From positions 1 through 37,303 of the forward strand of contig CALHTF010000139.1 of NCBI GenBank assembly GCA_938038815.1: a stretch of DNA of 37,303 nucleotides. The letters run 5' to 3'. Made by a program: the position numbers and the translations under genes. Positions 24,735 through 32,256 of the stretch are shown here, piece after piece. This stretch comes from an uncultured Acidimicrobiales bacterium (GTDB lineage Bacteria; Actinomycetota; Acidimicrobiia; Acidimicrobiales; SHLQ01). How positions within the stretch are numbered: position 1 is the first letter of the stretch; every line of letters starts with the position of its first letter. Below the pieces are notes generated by a model. That model had not been told where the DNA came from and ran no database searches. It was given only the letters and a program-made list of their open reading frames with translations.

Positions 24735-25439
24735 TCAGGAGCGGCTGCGATTGGTGAGCCGATAGGTGTATCCGGCCTTGGTGTGACCGGTCTGTTCAAA
24801 TACGCCGAGCGGTCGAAAACAGTAGGCCATCTTCTGGGCGGTCGACCGGTCGACGCCTGCACCTTTGGCAATATCGGCGGTCGTGAACTCGTCGGGAAGG
24901 TCGTCGGGTAGCAGCCGGCAAAGATCGTCGACCGTCCGAAATCGTTCGACCCCCACGATCTCTCGTAGTTCTCGATCGACGGTCCGGTGGCCGCCTCTCC
25001 CCCGCCGGGCTTTGGGGTCGACCACTTGATGTTTGGTGACCTCGACCAGCACGACATCGAGGGTGAGGTCGGGGTGGTCGAGCAGGGTCGGCAGGCTTAC
25101 CAACTCGTCAAAGATGCTGTACACCGAACCCTTCTTCGGCGACTTGCGCACCGGCACGTCGGGTTTGGCCAACCAGGTCCGCACCGCAACGGGATGCACC
25201 AACAACACCTTGTAGTCGCCGAGCAAGTGGTCGAACTTCTTGCCCATCGACCCGAACGAACTGGTCTGGATTTCAATGAGCAAGTCGTCGCGGCGAATAT
25301 CGATCACAAAGCGCCCGAGCGGCACCTCGAAGTCGTCGCCCGGCATGGCGTAGTACGTCTTTAGGGCTGCGTGAAGCGAGCCTTCGTTGAGCGTCCCGAT
25401 GTGGGGCTCGACCGGCGACTCGGCAGCGTCGGAACTCAG
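24735..25439 (-). CDS. Conserved protein, possible nuclease-fold plus winged helix
   Basis: A 234-aa protein of no assigned function. Residues about 10-90 contain GTLNEGSLHAALKTYY, FVIDIRRDDLLIEIQTSSF and KFDHLLGDYKVLLVHP. The order Glu-helix, Asp-strand, E-x-Q, helix resembles a PD-(D/E)XK-like core, with Q in place of Lys. Residues about 185-230 (FTTADIAKGAGVDRSTAQKMAY, then CFRPLGVFEQTG) look like a winged helix. The only start consistent with the conserved HIGTLNEGSLHAAL part is a CTG at 25439, whose TG begins the paaK TGA (CTGA overlap). The frame stays open far upstream, but that part is an antisense-like shadow of paaK. Function is not inferred beyond fold. Confidence 0.75.
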   Translation of the reverse strand: MSSDAAESPVEPHIGTLNEGSLHAALKTYYAMPGDDFEVPLGRFVIDIRRDDLLIEIQTSSFGSMGKKFDHLLGDYKVLLVHPVAVRTWLAKPDVPVRKSPKKGSVYSIFDELVSLPTLLDHPDLTLDVVLVEVTKHQVVDPKARRGRGGHRTVDRELREIVGVERFRTVDDLCRLLPDDLPDEFTTADIAKGAGVDRSTAQKMAYCFRPLGVFEQTGHTKAGYTYRLTNRSRS

Positions 25440-26713
25440 CTGGGGTCCTTGGCGATCACCCGTACGGCCTTGCCCTGCGAACGGGGCAACGTTTCGGGCG
25501 GTTCGATGACAACCGCCGCCGACACCCCGACGTTTTCTTTGATGTGCGTGGTCAGGCGGTCGACCTGGGCGGTGGTGTCGGTGCCGGCCTCGGCGGCCTC
25601 GACTCGCACGGCGAGCGAAGCCATGTTGCCGTCGGTCGACGTTTCGAGCACGTAGTGCGGCGACAGACCATCGACCTTGAGGATCTCGGCTTCGACCTGG
25701 GTCGGGAATACGTTCACGCCCCGGATGATCAACATGTCGTCGCTGCGACCGGTGACCTTGGCCATTCGGCGCATCGTGCGGGCCGTGCCGGGCAACAGCG
25801 TGGTGAGGTCGCGGGTCCGGTACCGGATGATCGGCATCGCCTCTTTGGTCAGCGACGTAAACACCAGTTCGCCTTCGGTTCCGTCGGGAACCAGCTCGCC
25901 GGTTTCGGGGTTGATGACCTCGGGGTAGAAATGGTCTTCCCAGATCGTCGGGCCATCCTTGGTTTCGATGCACTCCTGAGAAACGCCCGGGCCGATCACT
26001 TCAGACAGGCCATAGATATCGACCGCGTCGATGCCGAGCCGGGCCTCGATCTCTGCGCGCATGCCGTCGGTCCAGGGTTCGGCGCCAAAGATCCCGATCT
26101 CGAGCGACGTGGCCTTCGGGTCGATCCCTTGCCGCTCCATTTCGTCGATCAGGTTCAAGCAATACGACGGGGTGACCAAGATGATTCGAGGCTCGAAGTC
26201 GGCGATAAGGGTGACCTGCTTTTCGGTCTGCCCGCCCGACACCGGCACCACCGTGCAGCCCAAACGTTCGGCACCGTAATGAGCACCGAGCCCACCGGTG
26301 AACAGGCCATAGCCGTAGGCCACATGAGTGATATCGCCCTTGCGGCCCCCGGCGGCGTAGATCGAGCGGGCCATCACCTGCGCCCACATGTCGATGTCGT
26401 TCTGGGTATAACCGACCACGGTTGGCTTGCCGGTGGTACCCGAGGAAGCATGGAGGCGCACCAGGTCGGTGCGGGGCACGGCAAACATCCCGAACGGATA
26501 GTTGTCGCGCAGGTCGGCCTTGGTGAGCAACGGCAGCTTGGATAGGTCGTCGAGCGACGTGATGTCGTCGGGGCCAACACCTGCGGCGTCGAAGCTCGCC
26601 TTGTAGTGCGCCACGTTGTCGTACGCGTGCCGCACCGTGTCTTTGAGTCGAGAGAGTTGCACCGATCGCAATTCGTCGACCGATGCGGTTTCGATTGCTT
26701 CGAGTCCATCCAT
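25436..26713 (-). CDS. paaK: Phenylacetate-CoA ligase family protein
   Basis: A 425-aa adenylate-forming enzyme that makes phenylacetyl-CoA, or a related aryl-CoA, from acid, ATP and CoA. The P-loop is LHASSGTTGKPTVVGYTQ, with further family blocks DIYGLSEVIGPG and YRTRDLTTLLPG and a C-terminal domain with the GRSDDMLIIRGVNVFP hinge. The ATG at 26713 has the strong GGAGGA 7 nt before it; a longer ORF to 26845 is rejected. No ring-oxygenase paa genes are present, so the acid could differ. It is divergent from the FAH gene with 51 bp between. Confidence 0.92.
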   Translation of the reverse strand: MDGLEAIETASVDELRSVQLSRLKDTVRHAYDNVAHYKASFDAAGVGPDDITSLDDLSKLPLLTKADLRDNYPFGMFAVPRTDLVRLHASSGTTGKPTVVGYTQNDIDMWAQVMARSIYAAGGRKGDITHVAYGYGLFTGGLGAHYGAERLGCTVVPVSGGQTEKQVTLIADFEPRIILVTPSYCLNLIDEMERQGIDPKATSLEIGIFGAEPWTDGMRAEIEARLGIDAVDIYGLSEVIGPGVSQECIETKDGPTIWEDHFYPEVINPETGELVPDGTEGELVFTSLTKEAMPIIRYRTRDLTTLLPGTARTMRRMAKVTGRSDDMLIIRGVNVFPTQVEAEILKVDGLSPHYVLETSTDGNMASLAVRVEAAEAGTDTTAQVDRLTTHIKENVGVSAAVVIEPPETLPRSQGKAVRVIAKDPS

Positions 26714-26720
26714 GAGCAGA

Positions 26721-26726
26721 TCCTCC
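26721..26726 (-). promoter_or_regulatory. Strong ribosome-binding site of paaK
   Basis: GGAGGA on the minus strand, 7 nt before ATG 26713. It fixes that start against the upstream alternatives. Confidence 0.75.
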
Positions 26727-26752
26727 GGAGGCGACTCTACTGTCCGAACCAC

Positions 26753-26758
26753 TACGCT
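26753..26758 (+). promoter_or_regulatory. -10 box, probable leaderless promoter
   Basis: TACGCT, 6 nt before the GTG at 26765 of the FAH-family gene. Confidence 0.4.
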
Positions 26759-26764
26759 CGCCTC

Positions 26765-27577
26765 GTGCAACTGGTAACGCTGCGACTCCCGGAACGAACG
26801 ATGGCTGGCCGAATCGAGGGCGACGAAGTCGTGCTGCTCGATCACCCCGACGTTGGCGAGCTCTTGCGGACAGGCGCCGACGCTTCTCGGGGCGGCCGGA
26901 CGGTGCCGCTAGCCGACGCCGACTTCGCTCCGGTGGTCACCCATCCGGACAAGATCGTCTGTGTCGGGGTGAACTACGCCGATCACATCGCTGAAATGGG
27001 TCGCGACACCCCCACCGCGCCGACCTACTTCGCCAAGTACCGCCGGGCCTTGATCGGCGCACGCGACGACATCGCCCTGCCACCAGCCGAGGTATCGACC
27101 CACATCGATTGGGAGGTCGAGCTGGCGATCGTTATCGGCACATCGGTGCGCAACGCATCGCGACACGAAGCACTCGAAGCAGTTGCTGGTTACACGATCC
27201 TCAACGACGTGTCGGTCCGCGACTGGCAGCGCCGCACCTCGCAGTTTCTCGCTGGCAAAACCTTCGAGGGGATGACCCCGCTCGGTCCGTGCATGGTCAC
27301 CCGCGACCAATTGGGCGACGGTTCGGGCCTGGCCATCACGTCCGAAGTCGACGGCGTAACCAAACAAGAGTCGAACACCTCGCAGCTGGCGTTTGGCGTG
27401 GTCGATATCGTGACCGACCTCTCGAAGGTGATGACGCTCGACCCCGGCGATGTCATCGCGACCGGCACCCCGGGCGGTGTCGGGGCGGCCCGCACACCAC
27501 CCGAATGGTTGGCCTCGGGGTCGACCGTGAGGTGCAGCATCGAAGGCATCGGCGAGCTGGTAAACACCTGCCGCTAG
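26765..27577 (+). CDS. Fumarylacetoacetate hydrolase family protein
   Basis: A 270-aa metal-dependent hydrolase or isomerase acting on 2-oxo or acylpyruvate-type acids, as in aromatic degradation. The metal site is built from the Glu pair in HIDWEVELAIVIG and the Asp in ILNDVSVRDWQ. KTFEGMTPLGPCMV and DVIATGTPGGVG are family blocks. The N-terminal part, VGVNYADHIAEMG, is also typical. The GTG at 26765 is chosen because an upstream ORF start lies inside paaK, and a -10-like TACGCT precedes the GTG. The divergent paaK supports a link with aromatic acid use, but this is inferred. Confidence 0.93.
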   Translation: MQLVTLRLPERTMAGRIEGDEVVLLDHPDVGELLRTGADASRGGRTVPLADADFAPVVTHPDKIVCVGVNYADHIAEMGRDTPTAPTYFAKYRRALIGARDDIALPPAEVSTHIDWEVELAIVIGTSVRNASRHEALEAVAGYTILNDVSVRDWQRRTSQFLAGKTFEGMTPLGPCMVTRDQLGDGSGLAITSEVDGVTKQESNTSQLAFGVVDIVTDLSKVMTLDPGDVIATGTPGGVGAARTPPEWLASGSTVRCSIEGIGELVNTCR

Positions 27578-27627
27578 CGGTCAGCGCGCTGCCGCGAAAC
27601 GGAGCTTTTCGCCTACGCTGGCAGGCT

Positions 27628-28308
27628 ATGACTGCTATCGGCATCCCCCCAGCCGCCCAAACCGCAGAGCCGCCAAAACCGAAGCTGCGTGGGTTGTCGC
27701 ACCTCTTGGCTTTCGCCTCGGCCATGACTCTCGCCCCGATCCTCATCGTGGTCTCACCCGATGTAGCGCCCCGGTTTGTCGCGGCCGAGTTTGGCTACGC
27801 CATGGCCGCGTTATTCGGCGTGAGCGCGCTGTATCACTGCGGCAACTGGTCGCCGAAGGCTCGGCTACGTCTGCGGCGGCTCGACCACTCGATGATCTTT
27901 GTCGCTATCGCCAGCACGTACACGCCGATCGCGATTTACGGTGGCCTGCCAGGAAATGTTGGGCCAATTCTGCTCGCCGTGGTGTGGACCGGAGCGGTGG
28001 TCGGCATCATCACCCGCATCGCCTGGACCAAAGCGCCGTACCCGGTAATCGCCGCCCCGTATCTCGCCACCGGTTGGGCAGCGGTGGTGGTTATCGACGA
28101 TGTGTGGAACTCGATCGGCGTTGCCGGTTTCGTGCTGATCGCGGTCGGCGGCGCGTGCTACACCATCGGCGCATTGCTGTACGCCCTGCACCGCCCAAAC
28201 CCCTGGCCGGGGTGGTTCGGCTATCACGAGATCTTCCATCTCTTGGTGATCGCCGGTGCAACCCTGCACTACATCGCCATCGCCTTCTTCGTCCTCCCCC
28301 AAGGCTAG
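27628..28308 (+). CDS. Hemolysin III family membrane protein
   Basis: A 226-aa protein with seven hydrophobic segments, of the PAQR/hemolysin III superfamily. Markers are LYHCGNWSP, RRLDHSMIFVAIASTYTP and the C-terminal WFGYHEIFHLLVIAGATLHY, whose Ser, Asp and three His residues match the proposed zinc site. Bacterial members are membrane hydrolase-like proteins of unclear role; haemolysis is not established for most of them. It starts at an ATG, with TACGCT 8 nt before. It is 50 bp after the FAH gene and followed by a palindromic repeat. Confidence 0.92.
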   Translation: MTAIGIPPAAQTAEPPKPKLRGLSHLLAFASAMTLAPILIVVSPDVAPRFVAAEFGYAMAALFGVSALYHCGNWSPKARLRLRRLDHSMIFVAIASTYTPIAIYGGLPGNVGPILLAVVWTGAVVGIITRIAWTKAPYPVIAAPYLATGWAAVVVIDDVWNSIGVAGFVLIAVGGACYTIGALLYALHRPNPWPGWFGYHEIFHLLVIAGATLHYIAIAFFVLPQG

Positions 28309-28312
28309 AGCC

Positions 28313-28364
28313 CCCGAAATTTTCGCGTGGAACCCGCTCAGAGCGGGTCAGACGCGATCAGAAC
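28313..28364 (+). repeat. Dispersed 52-bp palindromic repeat, copy B
   Basis: The plus-strand copy of the element at 12881-12932, 41 of 52 positions identical. The core CCCGCTC-A-GAGCGGG is exact. Outer arms CGCGT/ACGCG and CCGAAAT/ATTTCGG (extending to 28371) would make a longer nested stem. It begins 5 bp after the hemolysin-III stop and lies before the P450-like gene. Confidence 0.75.
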
Positions 28365-28394
28365 ATTTCGGTCCGGGTCGAAACGTGCTCACGC

Positions 28395-28400
28395 GATACT
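28395..28400 (+). promoter_or_regulatory. Possible -10 box
   Basis: GATACT, 7 nt before the ATG at 28408 of the P450-like gene. Confidence 0.3.
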
Positions 28401-28407
28401 GAGGGCC

Positions 28408-29223
28408 ATGACGAACAAGGTTCTCACCGACGACGATGCAGTGACCGCCCTCTCGTTACCCGAGATGGTGCCGCCCCCTCGGCCCGACAACTTCGGTGCC
28501 GGCGCAACCGCCGACCTGCGCGACGCGATGGCTCGGTTCTCCAACGCCGCCGACCACGGGCCTCGACGAGCGGCGATTCTGGCCACCCTGGCAACGATCG
28601 ATGTAGACGTGGTCGAACAGACCGCTGCCGAGCTGATGACCGAACGCCTCGGCGAAGACGATGTCGACATCGTGGCCGCCGGTTGGGAGATCCCGTCGTT
28701 TACGTTGGCCATCGTGTTCGGGCTCGCCGACCACAAACAACAGATTCGTGACGACACCGAAGCGATCGCCCGGGTGATCGGCCGAGGCGAAGCGTCGAAC
28801 CCCAACGCCGATGCCGCCACCACCCGGCTGCTCGAACGGTTTGGCGACCACCCAGATCCGGTGGCGCCGGTGTCGATTCTGTACCAGAACTTCGATGCCA
28901 CCGGAGCGCTGCTCCCGACAACGGTCCTGGCTGCGTTCGCCGCGACCGGCCCGCCCGCCACCGGCACAACCGTTCGGGTAGCCGAGCGCCTCACCACGAT
29001 CGGCGACCACTCGATCGACACCGACGAAGCGGTCACCATCGACCTCGAACACATCCGGTGGGGCGCAGGCCCGCATCAATGCCCGGGCGAAGCGCTGGCC
29101 GCCGCCATCGTCAACGGCGCCCTGCGATCCCTTATCGAAAACCGGTACACGTTCCGGGCATCGCGGGTTGAGGTCGACGATCGCCATGTGCCCACCCGCT
29201 TCGAGATGGAACGGTTTCGGTAG
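28408..29223 (+). CDS. Compact cytochrome P450-like protein
   Basis: A 271-aa protein with a P450 haem-ligand loop at 218-227, WGAGPHQCPG, where Cys225 would bind iron. The N-terminal VLTDDDAVTALSLPEM and ARFSNAADHGPRRAAIL match the B/C-helix part of bacterial P450s. ILYQNFDATGALL at 157-169 could be a degenerate I helix with Asp-Ala-Thr. About 130 residues are missing compared with the usual 400, and I cannot find an ExxR motif. No frameshift is evident, as the frame is clean from ATG to TAG. Oxygenase activity is uncertain; it may be a degenerate or repurposed P450. The next gene is a convergent 2OG oxygenase 9 bp away. Confidence 0.78.
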   Translation: MTNKVLTDDDAVTALSLPEMVPPPRPDNFGAGATADLRDAMARFSNAADHGPRRAAILATLATIDVDVVEQTAAELMTERLGEDDVDIVAAGWEIPSFTLAIVFGLADHKQQIRDDTEAIARVIGRGEASNPNADAATTRLLERFGDHPDPVAPVSILYQNFDATGALLPTTVLAAFAATGPPATGTTVRVAERLTTIGDHSIDTDEAVTIDLEHIRWGAGPHQCPGEALAAAIVNGALRSLIENRYTFRASRVEVDDRHVPTRFEMERFR

Positions 29224-29231
29224 CTCGACGA

Positions 29232-30284
29232 CTACCCGTCGACGACCGTGGCCTGAAACCGCTGCATGAGCCACGGGCCGGCTTCGACGGGTGCGTGAGT
29301 AGGTTCGCCGTGTTCAGGGCGGCACGACGGCAAGCATTCGACCACGGCGTCCCAGTTCGCCATGTGGAAGAAGGCCATCGAATGGCGCTCCTCGCCGGTA
29401 CCAACAGCAACGCGGTGCACGGTCGAGCGCCACGTATCGTTGGTCCATTGCGCAATCGAGTCACCCAGGTTCACCACAAAGGTGTCGGGCACGGGATCGA
29501 TCGGCAGCCACCCGCCGCCGGGTCCCTCAATCTCCAACCCCGGAACCGCATCGGTCCGCAGGATGGTCAGAGTGCCGTAGTCGCCGTGCGCACCAGCCCG
29601 CAACGACTCACCCGCAGTAGTCGGATCGGTGGTCGGGTATCGCAGGGCCCGCAACGACGAAATCGGATTATCGATCATCGAGGCGAAGAAGTCGGCGGGT
29701 AGATCGAGCGCCACCGCCATCACCGACATCAGGTGCTCGGCGACCTGCGCCAACGCCTGGTAGTAGGCGACCCAGGCGTCGCGCATGCCCGACGGTTCGG
29801 CGGGCCACAGGCTGGGCGAGCGAACCCACTCGCTGCCCGCTGTGGCGCGGGCGTCGGCGTCACAGTCAGGGCCGACCGAAAATGATTCCTTCAGGTCGGG
29901 TGGCGCAACCGATCCCCTCGACCGGGCCAGCGACTCAAACTTGAACGGGGCGTAACCATATGGGTAGCCGGGTTCGGGGAACTCGACGGTTCGCTTCTGC
30001 GCCTCGGGCAAGGCAAAAAACTCGACCATGGCCTCCCATGCCGCATCGGCGACCGGCCGAGGAATGGCCGACAGCGGCAACCGGAAGAACCCATGGGTCT
30101 CGCACACCTCGGCCATGACGGCCGCGAGATCACCCAGCGGAGCATCAAGGTCGAGCAGTTTGAGATCCAAAGCAAGCAATCGGGTCGACGGCGACTCGAC
30201 TCTACCGCCGGTGAAGCGATAGGTCCGCCGCCGTCCGACCTCGTTAGGGTCGACGGTTGGTTGCGACGACCGTCCGCTGTTCAT
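29232..30284 (-). CDS. Isopenicillin N synthase-like Fe(II)/2OG oxygenase
   Basis: A 350-aa non-haem iron oxygenase, the second of this type in the window. Iron ligands are His233 and Asp235 in GAHGDYGTLT and His290 in STVHRV; Arg300-x-Ser302 (RHS) binds the co-substrate. CETHGFFRLP is the N-terminal block. The start is the ATG at 30284; a longer in-frame ORF to 30374 is rejected. The first 41 bp lie inside the 3' end of the upstream unknown gene, giving translational coupling. It converges on the P450-like gene 9 bp away. The substrate is unknown. Confidence 0.9.
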   Translation of the reverse strand: MNSGRSSQPTVDPNEVGRRRTYRFTGGRVESPSTRLLALDLKLLDLDAPLGDLAAVMAEVCETHGFFRLPLSAIPRPVADAAWEAMVEFFALPEAQKRTVEFPEPGYPYGYAPFKFESLARSRGSVAPPDLKESFSVGPDCDADARATAGSEWVRSPSLWPAEPSGMRDAWVAYYQALAQVAEHLMSVMAVALDLPADFFASMIDNPISSLRALRYPTTDPTTAGESLRAGAHGDYGTLTILRTDAVPGLEIEGPGGGWLPIDPVPDTFVVNLGDSIAQWTNDTWRSTVHRVAVGTGEERHSMAFFHMANWDAVVECLPSCRPEHGEPTHAPVEAGPWLMQRFQATVVDG

Positions 30285-30618
30285 CAAGGCGCCGCCGCGA
30301 CTCGGACAGATCGGCGATCGATGCGTCGGCCACTCGCAGGTCCTCGTGGGCGTTCCACAGCTGGAGCAACACATCGATTTCGACTATCTCGTTCGAGCGC
30401 AGCTCGGCCCAGTCTCGAACCAGCCGATCGTACGCTCGGGCCCGCAGCGTCGGCGGCGTGTTCGGATCGGCCACCAACGAGACAATGCCCTTGGATGCAC
30501 CGGCCCGTCGGGCGGCGAAGACCACTTCAGAAATCGTGTCTTCATGGGGTTCGAAGCCATCGTGAGCAATCCGCACACCGAGGTTCGACAGGTCCGTTTG
30601 GGTTGGTAAGTAGCTCAT
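30244..30618 (-). CDS. Unknown protein upstream of IPNS-like oxygenase
   Basis: A 124-aa, mostly helical and charged protein (MSYLPTQTDLSNLGVR at the start, VATNRRP at the end) with no membrane segment or motif I recognise. A -10-like TACGTT 6 nt before the ATG at 30618 supports this start over an in-frame alternative at 30648. It overlaps the oxygenase gene by 41 bp, so the two are probably made together, and it could be a partner or regulator of that enzyme. It is divergent from a LysR gene, which may control the pair. Confidence 0.65.
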   Translation of the reverse strand: MSYLPTQTDLSNLGVRIAHDGFEPHEDTISEVVFAARRAGASKGIVSLVADPNTPPTLRARAYDRLVRDWAELRSNEIVEIDVLLQLWNAHEDLRVADASIADLSESRRRLDEQRTVVATNRRP

Positions 30619-30624
30619 AACTAG

Positions 30625-30630
30625 AACGTA
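30625..30630 (-). promoter_or_regulatory. -10 box, probable leaderless promoter
   Basis: TACGTT on the minus strand, 6 nt before the ATG at 30618. Confidence 0.4.
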
Positions 30631-30648
30631 CGGAACCCGGTTCACCAT

Positions 30649-30667
30649 GAAAAGCGATGATCTTTTC
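30649..30667. promoter_or_regulatory. Possible LysR operator
   Basis: GAAAAG-N7-CTTTTC is a perfect 6-bp-arm inverted repeat between the divergent unknown gene and the LysR gene. It is an AT-richer patch and fits a LysR box in position. Confidence 0.45.
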
Positions 30668-30711
30668 GTTTAATGAGCAGGTTTGCTAATGATCAGCTAT
30701 GCTTGGCCGTT

Positions 30712-31626
30712 ATGTGGAACGACATAACCGCACGGCACCTACTCGCCCTACAAGCGGTGCACGAGGAAGGAACCTTTGGCCGAGCGGCCGAGCGCCTTGG
30801 GTTCACCCAGTCGGCGGTTTCACAACAGGTGGCCACGCTCGAACAAATTGTCGGCCAACCGCTATTCGATCGGAAGCCCGGTCCGAATCCGCCGACCCTC
30901 ACCCCCGCCGGCGAAGTGGTCCATCAACATGCCGTCACGTTGCTTGCCGGCATCGAAGAAGCCGAACTCGAACTCAGTCGTCTGGTACGCGGGGTGAGCG
31001 GGAGTCTTCGGGTCGGAACGTTTCAGTCGATCTCGGCACGAGTGTTGCCGCTCGCCCTTCGCCAGCTCTATGACCAATCGCCTGATGTGGAGATCACACT
31101 GGTCGACGACGATCTACACGCCGATGTGTTCGATGCCATCCACGCTGGCGAACTCGACCTGGCGTTTGCCGCGAACGAACTGCCCGAAGGTGTTGGATCG
31201 CGTTACCTTGCTGCCGACCCGTATGTCGCGGTCGTGCAACCCGACGAACCCCCCGGACCCCTGCAGCTCGAGACCCTCCGGTCCCGGCCGCTGATTGGCC
31301 AACCTGAAGCCGACAGCTGTGGCCACGCAGTAAACCGAGGGTTGGAACGCCTCGGGGTCAGTCCGCACTATGCCTTCCGATCGCACGACAACGGAGCTGT
31401 CCAGGGCATGGTGGCTGCGGGCGTGGGTATTGCGATCGTCCCGCTACTCACCGTCGATACCTCCGACCCGAAGATCTCGGTTCGCACAACCGTGCCCGAA
31501 ATCGAGCCCCGCAAGATCTCGGTCATCTGGGACGAAAGTCGCACCCTTCTCCCCGTGGCCAACCAACTGGTCGACATTCTCACCGACGTCTGTGGCGAAC
31601 AACTGGCCGCCACGCTCAAGGTCTAA
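30712..31626 (+). CDS. LysR family transcriptional regulator
   Basis: A 304-aa regulator. The helix-turn-helix spans about residues 17-45 (EGTFGRAAERLGFTQSAVSQ, then QVATLEQIVGQPLF), and the effector domain follows (GSLRVGTFQSISARVLP). GMVAAGVGIAIVPLL near residue 245 is the usual C-terminal segment. The start is an ATG with TATGCT 8 nt before it. It is divergent from the unknown/oxygenase gene pair and is followed 3 bp later by a cysteine-rich gene, giving two candidate targets. The ligand is unknown. Confidence 0.92.
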   Translation: MWNDITARHLLALQAVHEEGTFGRAAERLGFTQSAVSQQVATLEQIVGQPLFDRKPGPNPPTLTPAGEVVHQHAVTLLAGIEEAELELSRLVRGVSGSLRVGTFQSISARVLPLALRQLYDQSPDVEITLVDDDLHADVFDAIHAGELDLAFAANELPEGVGSRYLAADPYVAVVQPDEPPGPLQLETLRSRPLIGQPEADSCGHAVNRGLERLGVSPHYAFRSHDNGAVQGMVAAGVGIAIVPLLTVDTSDPKISVRTTVPEIEPRKISVIWDESRTLLPVANQLVDILTDVCGEQLAATLKV

Positions 31627-31629
31627 TCG

Positions 31630-32256
31630 ATGACCTGGGACGCCGACCTCGACTTTCTCGCCTCGAACTGGACATGCATCTGGGGCGCCGGTTGTGTCGG
31701 CATCGGCGATGCTCCAGCTGAAGAGCTCGGCCAAGGCTGCTGCTCGATCGGAGCCGAGTTACTCGACGACGACGAAGCCATGCTGATTGGCGCGTTGGCC
31801 GCGTCGATCGACCCGGAGCTGTTCGAGAATCACGATGTCGCCGCCGAGCAGGGCGTGTTCGCCGATGCGACTCGTGGCCATACCAAAGTTCACGACGGGG
31901 CATGCATCTTCTTTAACAAGCCGGGTTTCATCGGCGGAACTGGCTGTGCGCTGCACCTGGCAGCCGAGGCCGAGGGTGAACGGCCGCTCGACTGGAAACC
32001 GTCGGTCTGTTGGCAACTCCCATTCAAGGTCGACCGAACCACCGACACCCCAACGCTTCGGCCGTGGCAACGCACCGACTGGGGCACGGGTGGCCAGACC
32101 ATGGCGTGGTGCTGCACCGAACGCAACGGGACCGCCGATGCTTATGTGGGCGACCAACGGGTGATCGACTCGTTGGCCGACGAGATCGAAGCCCTCGTGG
32201 GCCACGAGGTTTTCGTCGACCTCAAACGCCGGGTCGACGCTCGGCCAACCGACTAG
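31630..32256 (+). CDS. Cysteine-rich conserved protein
   Basis: A 208-aa soluble protein with nine cysteines: 16, 22, 37, 38, 92, 106, 127, 161 and 162. They occur in motifs such as [49 protein letters not shown] and WCCTE. Their regular placing, with two CC pairs and His109, suggests a bound metal or Fe-S cluster, somewhat like YkgJ-type zinc/iron-chelating proteins; this is inference. It begins 3 bp after the LysR stop, so it is in an operon with it. Its TAG and that of the convergent hydroxyacid oxidase share the palindrome CTAG. Confidence 0.78.
   Translation: MTWDADLDFLASNWTCIWGAGCVGIGDAPAEELGQGCCSIGAELLDDDEAMLIGALAASIDPELFENHDVAAEQGVFADATRGHTKVHDGACIFFNKPGFIGGTGCALHLAAEAEGERPLDWKPSVCWQLPFKVDRTTDTPTLRPWQRTDWGTGGQTMAWCCTERNGTADAYVGDQRVIDSLADEIEALVGHEVFVDLKRRVDARPTD

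Noticed and set aside
25440..25973. Upstream extension of the conserved unknown gene
   Set aside because: It overlaps paaK out of frame and is rich in Arg, Gly and His with no domain; conservation begins only after the paaK stop.
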